Assembly (NCBI GenBank): GCA_030681035.1
Contig: JAUXUI010000069.1
Location: forward strand, 91,674 to 155,673
DNA from: Lysobacteraceae bacterium
GTDB lineage: Bacteria; Pseudomonadota; Gammaproteobacteria; Xanthomonadales; Xanthomonadaceae
Length of the DNA: 64,000 nt
Direction of reading: 5' to 3'
This document shows positions 35,571 to 44,015 of the stretch, piece by piece. Position numbers and translations under genes: made by a program. Every line of letters begins with the position of its first letter. The first letter of the stretch is position 1. Under the pieces are notes generated by a model. That model was not told the origin of the DNA. It did not search any database and was given only the letters and a program-made list of their open reading frames with translations.

Positions 35571-36932
35571 ATGAGCCCCCATTCCGCAAAAAAACAGCAA
35601 TTGCCGCAGGCGCGTCTTGACGAGTTGGCCGATATCGCCGCCACAGTACTCAAGCGTTGTCGTGCCCAGGGCGCCAGCGCAGCCGAGGTCAATGTCAGTG
35701 AAAGCCATGGCCTTGCGGTGGGTGTGCGCATGGGCGAGGTGGAGACGGTGGAGGATACCCGCGACCGCGGCCTGTCGCTCACGGTCTACTTTGGGCAACG
35801 CAAAGGCAATGCCAGTACCGCCGATCTGGCCACAACCAGTATCGAGCAGACGGTAAGCCAGGCTTGCGCAATCGCGCGCCATACCGAGGACGATCCGGCA
35901 GCGGGTCTGGCTGATCCCGAGCGTATGGCGCGGGAGTTCCCGGATTTCGATCTCTGGCATCCGTGGGTGATCGATGCCGAGCAAGCCATTGCCATGGGCA
36001 TTGCCTGTGAAACGGCCGGTCGGGATGCCGATGAGCGGATCAGCAATTCGGAGGGGGCTTCGGTCAACACCAATCAGAGTCTGGGCGTTTACGCCAATTC
36101 GCACGGTTTCATCGGGCGCGAGTGCGGCACCAGCCACAGCGTCAGCCTGTCGCTGATCGCCGGCAGTGGCGAAAACATGCAGCGTGACGACTGGTACAGT
36201 GCGGCGGTTGCTGCCGAGGACCTGGAGCCGGTCGATCAGATCGGGCGTCGCGCTGCCGAAAAAACGGTGGCGCGTCTTGCGCCGCGGCACGTAAAAACCG
36301 GTGATTACCCGGTGCTGTTCGCGCCGCAAGCGGCGCGCAGCCTGATTGGCCATTTGCTCGCTGCGGTATCCGGTGGCTCGCTGTACCGGCAAGCCAGCTT
36401 TCTGCTCGATAGCGCCGGGCAGCGCATCTTTCCGGCGTGGCTGAATATCCGCGAGCGGCCGCACCTTCGCCGTGGCTTTCGTTCGGCGGCGTTTGACGCC
36501 GAGGGCGTAGCGACCACCGATAATGACTTGATCCGTGACGGCGTGTTGGTGCGCTATGTGCTGGGCAGTTATTCGGCGCGCAAGTTGGGGCTGAGCTCAA
36601 CCGCCAATGCCGGTGGCATCCACAATCTGATTGTCGAACCGGGCTTGTTCGATCAAGCCGCGTTGTTGCGGCAAATGGGGCGCGGCTTGCTGATCACCGA
36701 GCTGATGGGGCAGGGTGTAAACACGATTACCGGCGACTATTCGCGCGGCGCGGCCGGGTTTCGCATCGAAAACGGGGTGATTGCCTATCCCGTTGATGAA
36801 ATCACCCTGGCCGGCAATTTGCGTGAGATGTTCGCGGCTATCGAAGCGGTGGGTAGCGACGTTGACCCGCGTTCATATCTGCTTACCGGCTCGATGTTGC
36901 TGGGCAAATTGACGGTTGCCGGTTCGGGTTGA
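35571..36932 (+). CDS. pmbA: Metalloprotease subunit PmbA/TldE
   Basis: The 453-residue partner of TldD. The N-terminal part has GASAAEVNVSESHGLAVGVRMGEVETVEDTRDRGLSLTVYFG; the C-terminal part contains GDYSRGAAGFRIENGVIAYPVDEITLAGNLREMF and the LRDGVLVRYVLGSYSARKLG region. It lacks the HExxxH zinc motif found in TldD, as expected for TldE. It is encoded divergently from yjgA. The next gene starts 59 bases after its stop. Confidence 0.96.
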   Translation: MSPHSAKKQQLPQARLDELADIAATVLKRCRAQGASAAEVNVSESHGLAVGVRMGEVETVEDTRDRGLSLTVYFGQRKGNASTADLATTSIEQTVSQACAIARHTEDDPAAGLADPERMAREFPDFDLWHPWVIDAEQAIAMGIACETAGRDADERISNSEGASVNTNQSLGVYANSHGFIGRECGTSHSVSLSLIAGSGENMQRDDWYSAAVAAEDLEPVDQIGRRAAEKTVARLAPRHVKTGDYPVLFAPQAARSLIGHLLAAVSGGSLYRQASFLLDSAGQRIFPAWLNIRERPHLRRGFRSAAFDAEGVATTDNDLIRDGVLVRYVLGSYSARKLGLSSTANAGGIHNLIVEPGLFDQAALLRQMGRGLLITELMGQGVNTITGDYSRGAAGFRIENGVIAYPVDEITLAGNLREMFAAIEAVGSDVDPRSYLLTGSMLLGKLTVAGSG

Positions 36933-36991
36933 CAAGTCGTTACGTCAGCGCAATCGTGTTGCCATACATTGCTGTATTACGGAGAAACGCC

Positions 36992-37399
36992 ATGACCGAT
37001 TTCGACAAACTCACCGAGGCACCGGCCGCTGGCAGTGACCGCCCGGACGCCGATCAGCGCACCTGGGGCATGTTCTGCCATCTGGCGGCATTGTCGGCAT
37101 TTTTCAGCGGTATCGGCTTTTTGCTCGGGCCGTTGATCGTGTGGCTGATCAAGCGTGACGAAATGCCCTTTGTCAATGATCAGGGCAAGGAGGCGTTGAA
37201 CTTCAATATTACGGTGCTCATTGCCTGCGTCGCGTTGTGGATCGTCACGCTGGTGACATTCGGTCTCGCGATGATTTTCACCATTCCATTGATGGTGGTG
37301 GTGGGCCTGGTCTGGTTGATCGTCACTATCGTCGCGGCGATCAAGGCCAATGAAGGCGAGTATTACCGCTACCCCTTCGCGCTACGCCTGATCAAGTAG
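36992..37399 (+). CDS. DUF4870 (Tic20-like) membrane protein
   Basis: A 135-residue protein with ATG 36992 after a GGAGA ribosome-binding site. The N-terminal 25 residues are polar; then comes RTWGMFCHLAALSAFFSGIGFLLGPLIVWLIKRDEMPFVNDQGKEALNFNITV, the DUF4870 signature, with three predicted membrane helices. An upstream in-frame extension overlapping pmbA is less likely. Function unknown; it is in the same direction as pmbA and convergent with ispA. Confidence 0.9.
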   Translation: MTDFDKLTEAPAAGSDRPDADQRTWGMFCHLAALSAFFSGIGFLLGPLIVWLIKRDEMPFVNDQGKEALNFNITVLIACVALWIVTLVTFGLAMIFTIPLMVVVGLVWLIVTIVAAIKANEGEYYRYPFALRLIK

Positions 37400-37463
37400 G
37401 GCAGTACAACCCGCGTTGCTGCGGTGATGCTTCGCGGATTGCAAAGGTCGCGAAGGCTGCGCA

Positions 37464-38342
37464 TCAATGGCTACGCTGCACCGCGAAGCGCGCCAGTTCG
37501 CGCAGCGGCTCAGCGCGGTTATCGAGCCCACTCAGTGCGGACTGCATTTCGGCGGCCAGCACGTCGAGTTGCTGACGTGAGGCAGCAATGCCAAGCACTG
37601 AAGGAAATGTCGATTTGTTCTGTGCGGCATCCTTGCCGGCAGTCTTGCCCAGCTGCGCCGAATTGCCCTCGATATCGAGCAGGTCATCGCGAATCTGAAA
37701 TGCGAGACCCAGTGCATTGGCATAAGCATCAAGCTGGGCAAGAATGCCCGGACTGGCACCGCCGATCAGTGCTCCGATACGCACGCTGCCTTGAATCAGG
37801 GCGCCGGTCTTGGCGCGATGCATCCGTTGCAGTGCGCTGATGGGCTGCTGCTGGCCAGTTGCCTCCAGATCCAGAGCCTGGCCACCGCACATGCCTGCTG
37901 AGCCGGCGGCAACGGCCAGCGTGTGCAGCAGTTTCACTCGAACATCGGCATCAGCGGGCGCGCGTGCCAGGCATTCGAAGGCCAGCGCTTGCAAGGCATC
38001 GCCAGCGAGAATTGCCGTGGCCTCATCAAAAGCGATATGTACGGTGGGTATTCCCCGGCGCAAAGCATCATCATCCATCGCGGGCAGATCGTCGTGTACC
38101 AGCGAATAGGCATGTATCAACTCGACTGCGACAGCGCCAGCGTCCAGAGCCTGCTCATCGGCGTGATGGATGGCGCCAGCGGCATAGACCAGCATCGGGC
38201 GCAAGCGTTTACCGCCTGATAAAACGGCATGGCGCATCGCTGTATGCAGTCGTGTCGGCGTTCGTCCGGCTTCGGGCAACACGCTATCGAGGGCGTGCTC
38301 AATACGCGCAAGCCAGATCGTGAAAGCGGGGTGAGTCAGCAT
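37464..38342 (-). CDS. ispA: Farnesyl diphosphate synthase
   Basis: Short-chain prenyltransferase making farnesyl diphosphate from IPP and DMAPP/GPP, precursor of quinone side chains and undecaprenyl phosphate. With ATG 38342 (MLTHPAFTIWLARIEHAL) it has 292 residues; a GTG at 38354 would add four. The first aspartate-rich motif is DDLPAMDDD and the second is FQIRDDLLDIEG, with GGKRLRPML before and KTAGKDAAQNKSTFPS at the C-terminus. xseB lies 45 bases upstream in the same direction, the usual xseB-ispA pair; the usual third member dxs is not present here. Confidence 0.95.
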   Translation of the reverse strand: MLTHPAFTIWLARIEHALDSVLPEAGRTPTRLHTAMRHAVLSGGKRLRPMLVYAAGAIHHADEQALDAGAVAVELIHAYSLVHDDLPAMDDDALRRGIPTVHIAFDEATAILAGDALQALAFECLARAPADADVRVKLLHTLAVAAGSAGMCGGQALDLEATGQQQPISALQRMHRAKTGALIQGSVRIGALIGGASPGILAQLDAYANALGLAFQIRDDLLDIEGNSAQLGKTAGKDAAQNKSTFPSVLGIAASRQQLDVLAAEMQSALSGLDNRAEPLRELARFAVQRSH

Positions 38343-38387
38343 GCTTGAGAGCACAGCGCGATTCGTTTGGCGTCGCAGCCAGCGTAT

Positions 38388-38702
38388 TTAGCTCGCATCC
38401 GGCTTGAAGTCGTCGGCGTTTTCAGGGTCCAGTGGATCGGACAGCAGCTTTACACGAAGTTCGGCGTCATCAAGCGCACCCCGGCATTGCCGATACAGCG
38501 CGATACCTCGCTCATAAGCGGTAAGGGAGTCTTCCAGCGCCAGATCGCCGGTCTCCATGCGCTGCACCAGCGTTTCGAGCTCATCCAGCGCATGTTCGAA
38601 GTTTGCCACTGGGCTGTTGGTCGCATCGCCACAACTCGCGTTGCATTCGCTACGCGTTCGCTTCGTTTGATCGATCACGTCGGTTTTGTCGGGGTTCGCC
38701 AT
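38388..38702 (-). CDS. xseB: Exodeoxyribonuclease VII small subunit
   Basis: Small subunit of the bidirectional single-strand exonuclease VII. ATG 38702 ([20 protein letters not shown]) gives 104 residues; the family core [39 protein letters not shown] is clear from about residue 35. The N-terminal about 30 residues are an extension beyond typical members, and an alternative start within it cannot be excluded. It is transcribed with ispA and divergently from the PilZ gene. Confidence 0.93.
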   Translation of the reverse strand: MANPDKTDVIDQTKRTRSECNASCGDATNSPVANFEHALDELETLVQRMETGDLALEDSLTAYERGIALYRQCRGALDDAELRVKLLSDPLDPENADDFKPDAS

Positions 38703-38884
38703 AGCCAAAGTGTGCAGGCAATGGCAGGTTAGGGTCAATCCCACGCATGTGCTGTTACCGGCGATGATGGCAATGCGGCTGGATGCTGCCCAATCGGCGA
38801 TAATTCACGCTAAGCTTGCACTATCGCGCCGCGTGGTGGCGTGCCCTTGAGCGTCAAGGCTCAGGTGTTTGACAGGAGATCGCA

Positions 38885-39241
38885 ATGTCAGTTGGCCCAG
38901 GTGCAAAGCAGGGTATTTTGTCACTCGCCATCAAGGACAAGGCCGCGCTCTATAGCGCCTACATGCCATTTGTGAAGGGGGGCGCTGTTTTCGTGCCGAC
39001 TCCCAAACGTTATTTCCTGGGGGATGAAGTTTTCTTGCTGCTGACCCTGCCTGAAGGCAATGACCGGTTACCGGTTGCCGGCAAGGTGATCTGGGTAACG
39101 CCGAGCGGTGCCCAGGGCAATCGCAATGCCGGTATTGGTGTGCAGATTGCCGACACCAATGATGGCCAGCTTATTCGTGGCAAAATTGAAACCCTGCTTG
39201 CAGGCATGCTGGATTCAGACAAGCCGACACATACTATGTAA
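38885..39241 (+). CDS. pilZ: PilZ-domain protein of the type IV pilus type
   Basis: A 118-residue protein with a single PilZ domain (ILSLAIKDKAALYSAYMPFVKGGAVFVPTPKRYFLGDEVFLLLTLPEG ... KVIWVTP ... GIGVQIAD). It lacks the N-terminal RxxxR and D/NxSxxG motifs needed for cyclic-di-GMP binding, like the PilZ proper of Xanthomonas and Pseudomonas that is needed for type IV pilus assembly. ATG 38885 has a GACAGGAGA ribosome-binding site. It is not beside holB/tmk where pilZ often lies. The next gene, an OmpV-like porin, starts 23 bases later. Confidence 0.9.
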   Translation: MSVGPGAKQGILSLAIKDKAALYSAYMPFVKGGAVFVPTPKRYFLGDEVFLLLTLPEGNDRLPVAGKVIWVTPSGAQGNRNAGIGVQIADTNDGQLIRGKIETLLAGMLDSDKPTHTM

Positions 39242-39264
39242 TCGTTGTCTGCAAGGATGGTGAG

Positions 39265-40074
39265 ATGCGTTGGATGGTGCTGGTGGTTAGCTGCCTGATG
39301 GTGGTTCCAACGATGGTGCTTGCTGAAGACAGCAAGTCTGAGCCAGGCCGGGGCCGCGACTTCGTTGCGCTCGGGCTGGGTGCCACACCCGACTACCTCG
39401 GTTCAAACGACTATCAGCTGGTGCCATTCGGATTTGCCAGCTATCGCGTAGGCGATGTGCGCTATACGTGGCAGGGGCTGTCGTTCAAGGCCGATTTTCT
39501 GGAATTGCGCAGTGGCGGCAACTGGGTGGGCGGCATCAGTTCAGGCTATGTGCCAGGGCGCCATGATGTCGATAACCCCTTGGTGGACCTGCTTCCGGAC
39601 ATCGCTGGCACGGTGGAGGTGGGTGCTTTCCTTGGCCGTCGTTTCCGCCATCTGTTCAATCGTTCCGACTCCCTGTCGGTGTCGCTTGGCACCATGGCCG
39701 ATATCGGTGGTGTCTACAGCGGCTATACGCTTGATCTCGGGCTGGATTACAGCACCGCGTTGTCCAAGCGTGTTCGGGCATTGGTCAATCTTGGTGCCGT
39801 GTATGCCAGCGAAGGGTTCATGGACACGCAGTTCGGTGTGGATGAACGCGGTTCAGTGGCCAGTGGATTGCCTGTGTTTGCGCCCGATGCCGGCATCCAT
39901 CAGGTGTCGGCTTCCGCCGGGCTGAACATGCAGTTGAATCACCGCTGGGGGGTTTTCGGGCAAGTGGCCTACACACGCCTCACCGGCGATGCGCGAGACA
40001 GCCCGGTTGTGCGTTTTGGTGGCGATCCTGATCAATGGCGGGTCGGTCTGGCACTTTCGTATCGACTGGATTGA
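39265..40074 (+). CDS. MipA/OmpV family outer-membrane protein
   Basis: The 269-residue protein has a signal peptide (MRWMVLVVSCLMVVPTMVLA, cleavage after VLA) and a beta-barrel pattern: alternating hydrophobic strands such as FVALGLGATPDYLGSNDYQLVPFGFASYRVGDV, GVFGQVAYTRLTGDARDSPVVR and the C-terminal VGLALSYRLD. This matches MipA/OmpV, outer-membrane proteins sometimes linked to murein synthesis scaffolds. It follows the PilZ gene by 23 bases and converges on puuB with an 18-base gap. Confidence 0.88.
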   Translation: MRWMVLVVSCLMVVPTMVLAEDSKSEPGRGRDFVALGLGATPDYLGSNDYQLVPFGFASYRVGDVRYTWQGLSFKADFLELRSGGNWVGGISSGYVPGRHDVDNPLVDLLPDIAGTVEVGAFLGRRFRHLFNRSDSLSVSLGTMADIGGVYSGYTLDLGLDYSTALSKRVRALVNLGAVYASEGFMDTQFGVDERGSVASGLPVFAPDAGIHQVSASAGLNMQLNHRWGVFGQVAYTRLTGDARDSPVVRFGGDPDQWRVGLALSYRLD

Positions 40075-40092
40075 CTGCGCAGCGCGCGTCAA

Positions 40093-41376
40093 TCACCACA
40101 ACGCGTCGCGCAATTTGAACCAGGCCATCGCCGCTACCAGCAATGGCGTGCGCAGCGCACGCCCACCCGGGAAATCGCGGTGGTGGATGCGTGCGAACAC
40201 ATCGAGCCGTTCAGCCTGGCCGCGGATCGCCTCGCCGATTACACGCCCGGCCAGGCCGGTGGCGGCGACACCATGGCCGGAAAAGCCCTGCGCAAAATAC
40301 ACGTTGTCATGCAGCCGGCCCCAATGCGGCGCGCGATTGCGGCTGATGTCGATCACACCGCCCCACAGGTACTCGAAATCGACGCCCTTCAGTTGCGGGA
40401 ATACCGTATGCATGCGGGCGCGCATCACCCCGCGCAGGTTTGGTGGTGGCAAGTTGGAATAACTGGCGCGACCACCAAACAGCAGGCGGTGATCGGCGCT
40501 GAGGCGGAAATAATCCAGTGCCCAGTTCATGTCGGCCACGGCCATGTCGTTGGTTATCAGCGCACGGGCGCGGTCGGCCCCCAGCGCTGGGGTAGCACCG
40601 ATATAGGTGCCCACCGGCATGATCTTGCGATCCAGTTCCGGCGCGATGCCTTTGACCAATGCGTTGCCGGCAAGCACCACAAAATCGCATTGCACGCTGC
40701 CGTGTTGTGTGTGCAATACCGGCCGCGCGCCGTGTTCCATCCGCAGCACCTTGCTGCCTTCGAAGATGCGTACGCCGGCCGCGCCGGCCGCACGCGCCAG
40801 ACCCAGGGTGTAGTTGAGCGGATGCAGATGCCCCGAGTTGGCGTCGTACAGGGCGCCGAGATAGCGCTCGGATGGCAGGGTGGCTTGCAATTGCTCGCGA
40901 TCCCACCATTGCAGCGGGTAGCCGTAGTGTTCGCCGAGTTCGTGCTGCCAATGCTTGAGTTCGCTGACCTGGCGGGGCCGGATCGCGACATGGGCGTGGC
41001 CAGCACGCCAGTCGCAGGCGATGTCGTGTTTCACGATCCGCTCGCGGATCATGCGCACGCCTTCCAGCGACCAATCGAACAGACGCCTTGCATCGGCCTT
41101 GCCGACCAGCGATTGCAGTTTGCCCTCGCCACAACCAAAACCGAAAATCACCTGGCCACCATTGCGGCCCGATGCGCCCCAGCCGACCGATTCGGATTCC
41201 AGCACGATCACCTTGTAACCGGCTTCGGCCAGTTCCAGTGCGCTGTTGAGGCCAGTCAGGCCAGCGCCGAGCACACAGACATCGGCCTGCAGCGCGCCTT
41301 GCAGACGCGGATGGGCCGCTGCGGCATGTGCGCTGGCGGCGTACCAGGAGGCGGGCTGTTGCGGTTTGTCGGGCAT
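40093..41376 (-). CDS. puuB: Gamma-glutamylputrescine oxidase-like FAD oxidoreductase
   Basis: A 427-residue DAO-family flavoprotein. ATG 41376 (MPDKPQQPASWYAASAHAAA) sets the start; the open frame upstream runs through intergenic repeats. FAD-binding VLGAGLTGLNSALELAEAGYKVIVLE and SVGWGASGRNGGQVIFGFGCGEGKL are followed by GALYDANSGHLHPLNYTLGLA and FAQGFSGHGVAATGLAGRVIGEAI, all close to E. coli PuuB. The reaction is oxidation of gamma-glutamyl-putrescine to the aminobutyraldehyde with release of ammonia and hydrogen peroxide. It lies downstream of puuA1 in the same direction, separated by a repeat-bearing gap of 164 bases. Confidence 0.9.
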   Translation of the reverse strand: MPDKPQQPASWYAASAHAAAAHPRLQGALQADVCVLGAGLTGLNSALELAEAGYKVIVLESESVGWGASGRNGGQVIFGFGCGEGKLQSLVGKADARRLFDWSLEGVRMIRERIVKHDIACDWRAGHAHVAIRPRQVSELKHWQHELGEHYGYPLQWWDREQLQATLPSERYLGALYDANSGHLHPLNYTLGLARAAGAAGVRIFEGSKVLRMEHGARPVLHTQHGSVQCDFVVLAGNALVKGIAPELDRKIMPVGTYIGATPALGADRARALITNDMAVADMNWALDYFRLSADHRLLFGGRASYSNLPPPNLRGVMRARMHTVFPQLKGVDFEYLWGGVIDISRNRAPHWGRLHDNVYFAQGFSGHGVAATGLAGRVIGEAIRGQAERLDVFARIHHRDFPGGRALRTPLLVAAMAWFKLRDALW

Positions 41377-41428
41377 GTGGGTTCTCGGATTGTTGGTGGC
41401 ATCTTTTTGCCAAGGGCGCCAAGAAACC

Positions 41429-41529
41429 GTAGGGGCGCGATTCATCGCGCCCTGATTCATCGCGCCCTGATTCATCGCGCCCTGATTCATCGCTGTCGGG
41501 TAATGGGTCGCAATGAATTGCGCCCCTAC
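41429..41529. repeat. Palindrome with a 15-bp tandem array between puuA1 and puuB
   Basis: GTAGGGGCGC at 41429 and GCGCCCCTAC ending at 41529 are arms of an inverted repeat; next to the arms lie ATTCAT and ATGAAT. Inside, the unit TTCATCGCGCCCTGA is repeated about three times in tandem with a fourth partial copy (about 41441-41495). The GTAGGGGCG...CGCCCCTAC type is a common bacterial intergenic palindrome; here its centre has expanded by tandem duplication. It lies in the puuA1-puuB transcript. Confidence 0.75.
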
Positions 41530-41540
41530 CGGCGCTGCTT

Positions 41541-42908
41541 TCACACCGCGCGCAGATACCACGCGTAGTCGAGGTCGGTAACCTCGCGATAGAAACTGCG
41601 CATTTCCTTGAGCTTTTGCTGGCCGTAGATATGGCGGAAATCGTTGCCGAAGGTTTGTGCAATGAAGTCGCTGGCCATGAAATCGGTGATGGTGTCGCGC
41701 CAGAACAGGGTGCGCGGTTCGGTCTGTTCATAAGCGTTGCCGATGATCGGCGGGCCCGGGTCGGGCTTGGTGTCGAGGCCATGCAGGATGCCGGCGAGCA
41801 CGGCAGCGGTGACCAGATACGGGTTGGCATCAGCGCCGGCGATGCGATGCTCGACGCGCACGTTGGCTTGGTTGCTGTGCGGAATGCGCATCGCCACGGT
41901 GCGGTTGTTGAAACCCCAGCAATCGTTGAGCGGCACGAAGGCATTGAGTACGAAGCGTCGGTAGCTGTTGGCGTGCGGCGCAAACAGCAGCATGCAGTCA
42001 CGCGACACCTGCTGCAGGCCACCGATGGCATGGCGCAGGGTGTCGGCGGGTGCGTCCTCGGTGCAGGCGAAGATGTTGTTGCCGTCGCGATCAAGCACGC
42101 TGACATGGATGTGAGTGCCGCTGCCGGCCTGATCCACGAACGGCTTGGCCATGAAGCTGGCGATCATGCCTTGCTGCTCCGCCACCGATTTGATCACGCG
42201 CTTGAGGTACAGCGCATCGTCGCAGGCAAGCACCGCGTCGTCGCGATGTTTGAGATTGATCTCGAATTGTCCGGGTGCGTACTCGGCAACGGCGGTATCG
42301 GCGGGAATGTTCTGCGCGGCACAGGCATCGGCCACCGCGTCGGTAAAACGCTGGTAATCGTTGAGGTCTTGCAGGTAGTAAACCTGCGTGGTGGTATTGC
42401 GCTCGCCGGTGGCAGGGTTGCGCGATGTGGTTGGACGACCACTGGCATCGAGTTCGCCATCGAGCAGATAAAACTCCAATTCAACGGCTACCACCGGCGT
42501 CAGTCCACGCTCGGCAAAGCGCTGTACCATGCGCTTCAGCACTTCGCGCGGATTGGCGGCGAACATGCCGCCTTTGGCGTCTTCCATCGCCAACAACAAC
42601 TGTGCCATTGGCCGCGCTTGCCACGGCAGCGGACGCAGCGACCCGGGTACCGGACGGCAAATGCGATCCTCATCGCCGATGTCGTAACCCAGGCCGGTTT
42701 CCTCTACCGTGTTGCCGGTGATGTCGGTGGCGATCAGCGACATCGGCAGGCACACGCCGTCGGCATACACTTTCTCCAGCGCGTCGCGGGTGATGCGTTT
42801 GCCGCGCAGCAGGCCGTTCATGTCGGGCAGGATCAGATCGATCGCGCTGCACTCGGGCATCTGCGCGAGGGTGGCGGCATCGGCGGGTGGCAGGCTTGGC
42901 TGGGTCAT
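41541..42908 (-). CDS. puuA: Gamma-glutamylputrescine synthetase (glutamine synthetase family), copy 1
   Basis: A 455-residue glutamine synthetase-fold ligase, shorter than GlnA. The N-terminal beta-grasp domain has DLILPDMNGLLRGKRI; the catalytic barrel has AVELEFYLLDG, QFEINLKHRDDAVLACDD, SGTHIHVSVLD, APHANSYRRF and RVEHRIAGADANPYLVTAAVLAG. It lacks the C-terminal adenylylation loop typical of GlnA. In context it adds glutamate to putrescine (or a related amine), corresponding to P. aeruginosa SpuI. It is divergent from puuD, with 348 bases between, and upstream of puuB. Confidence 0.9.
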   Translation of the reverse strand: MTQPSLPPADAATLAQMPECSAIDLILPDMNGLLRGKRITRDALEKVYADGVCLPMSLIATDITGNTVEETGLGYDIGDEDRICRPVPGSLRPLPWQARPMAQLLLAMEDAKGGMFAANPREVLKRMVQRFAERGLTPVVAVELEFYLLDGELDASGRPTTSRNPATGERNTTTQVYYLQDLNDYQRFTDAVADACAAQNIPADTAVAEYAPGQFEINLKHRDDAVLACDDALYLKRVIKSVAEQQGMIASFMAKPFVDQAGSGTHIHVSVLDRDGNNIFACTEDAPADTLRHAIGGLQQVSRDCMLLFAPHANSYRRFVLNAFVPLNDCWGFNNRTVAMRIPHSNQANVRVEHRIAGADANPYLVTAAVLAGILHGLDTKPDPGPPIIGNAYEQTEPRTLFWRDTITDFMASDFIAQTFGNDFRHIYGQQKLKEMRSFYREVTDLDYAWYLRAV

Positions 42909-43256
42909 GGCAAAAGTCGCTCAGGGAGTAGTTGGTTGGGGAGCCTCTTGAAACCTGTTGCGTGAAACGATTGCTGTGGTTGTTCTTGTACTGCCTTGTG
43001 CCACACATTCGGGCTGCTCGCGACGCATTAAAGCCGCTCCCGATACTATCAGAGGCAGCCAAAAAGTGTAAAAAATACTCAACATATGAGGTTTCTCTGG
43101 GCAGATGGCCAGCGCGACTGGTACGCCAAAGGTAGTGGTGATTGAGGTGGTGGTTGCCGATCCGTGGATTGCGGCTGGGTGAAATGTTGCAATGCCCGTT
43201 GATAAAATCAAACAGCCGGAGTAGTGTCGGGCGCTGAGTCCACGTCAGGTTTGCCT
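42909..43256. other. Divergent intergenic region puuA1 / puuD
   Basis: 348 bases without a gene. The middle (about 43058-43095) is AT-rich, with AAAAAGTGTAAAAAATACTCAACATATGAG, and is a likely place for divergent promoters and an operator, but no clear -35/-10 pair or long dyad could be assigned. GATAAAAT at 43201-43208 may contribute a -10 for puuD. The sequence GGGAGCCTCTTGAAACC (42939-42955) also occurs at 9280-9296. No regulator such as puuR is encoded here. Confidence 0.5.
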
Positions 43257-44012
43257 ATGCATCGTGCCCCGCTGATCGGTTTGCCGTCCGACCGCAAGAT
43301 GGTTGGTGTGCATCCGTTCCATTGTGTCGGTGAGAAGTACATCAGTGCGGCTGTGGTCGGTGCCGAGGCCTTGCCAGTGTTACTGCCATCGCTGCAACCG
43401 GCGCTGGATTGGGCGCAATTGCTGGACCGGCTTGATGGCCTGATTTTTACCGGGGCACCGAGCAATATTGAACCGCAACATTATTCCGATGAATCCTCCT
43501 ACGAGGGCAATCTGCACGACCCGGCACGCGATGCCAATACCTTGGGTCTGGTGCGTCTGGCGATAGCGCACAAATTGCCGATACTCGCGCTGTGTCGGGG
43601 ATTTCAGGAGGTCAATGTCGCGCTTGGCGGCAGCTTGTATCAAAAAGTGCATGAACAGCCGGGTTTCAATGATCACCGCGAAAACAAGGATGATCCGTTG
43701 GATCAGCAGTACGCACCCTCACATCTGGTGCATCTGGCCGAAGGTGGGGTTTTGCGGCAACTCGCTGGCAGTGACAGCGTGATGGTCAACTCCTTGCATG
43801 GGCAGGGTATCCGCACACTGGCCCCTGGTCTGGCAGTGGAAGCCACCGCGCCTGATGGTTTGATCGAGGCGATTCGCCTTGATCGCGCCGATACTTTTGT
43901 GCTGGCGGTGCAGTGGCATCCGGAGTGGAAGGTTGCACTAAACCCCTTTTATCTAGCGATATTCCATGCCTTTGCCGACGCCTGTCGGCAACGCATGAAC
44001 CAAAGAGTCTGA
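43257..44012 (+). CDS. puuD: Gamma-glutamyl-GABA hydrolase (class I glutamine amidotransferase-like)
   Basis: Splits gamma-glutamyl-GABA into GABA and glutamate. ATG 43257 (MHRAPLIGLPSDRKMVGVHP) gives 251 residues; an upstream GTG would add 11 unrelated residues. The nucleophile is the Cys in ILALCRGFQEVNVALGG (about residue 113) and the His-Glu pair is in VQWHPEWK. The HSYN/SNIEPQHY-type loop (FTGAPSNIEPQHYS) is as in PuuD/SpuA. The second PuuA paralogue begins 3 bases after its stop codon. Confidence 0.92.
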   Translation: MHRAPLIGLPSDRKMVGVHPFHCVGEKYISAAVVGAEALPVLLPSLQPALDWAQLLDRLDGLIFTGAPSNIEPQHYSDESSYEGNLHDPARDANTLGLVRLAIAHKLPILALCRGFQEVNVALGGSLYQKVHEQPGFNDHRENKDDPLDQQYAPSHLVHLAEGGVLRQLAGSDSVMVNSLHGQGIRTLAPGLAVEATAPDGLIEAIRLDRADTFVLAVQWHPEWKVALNPFYLAIFHAFADACRQRMNQRV

Positions 44013-44015
44013 ACC

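Noticed and set aside
37430-37455. CTTCGCG/CGCGAAG dyad between the DUF4870 gene and ispA as a bidirectional terminator
   Set aside because: Stem is only 7 bp with a 12-base loop and no U-tract on either strand; support too weak to list.
40093-41376. PuuB gene as a D-amino-acid dehydrogenase or glycine oxidase
   Set aside because: Its motifs and its place beside puuA/puuD fit gamma-glutamylputrescine oxidase better than the general DAO members.
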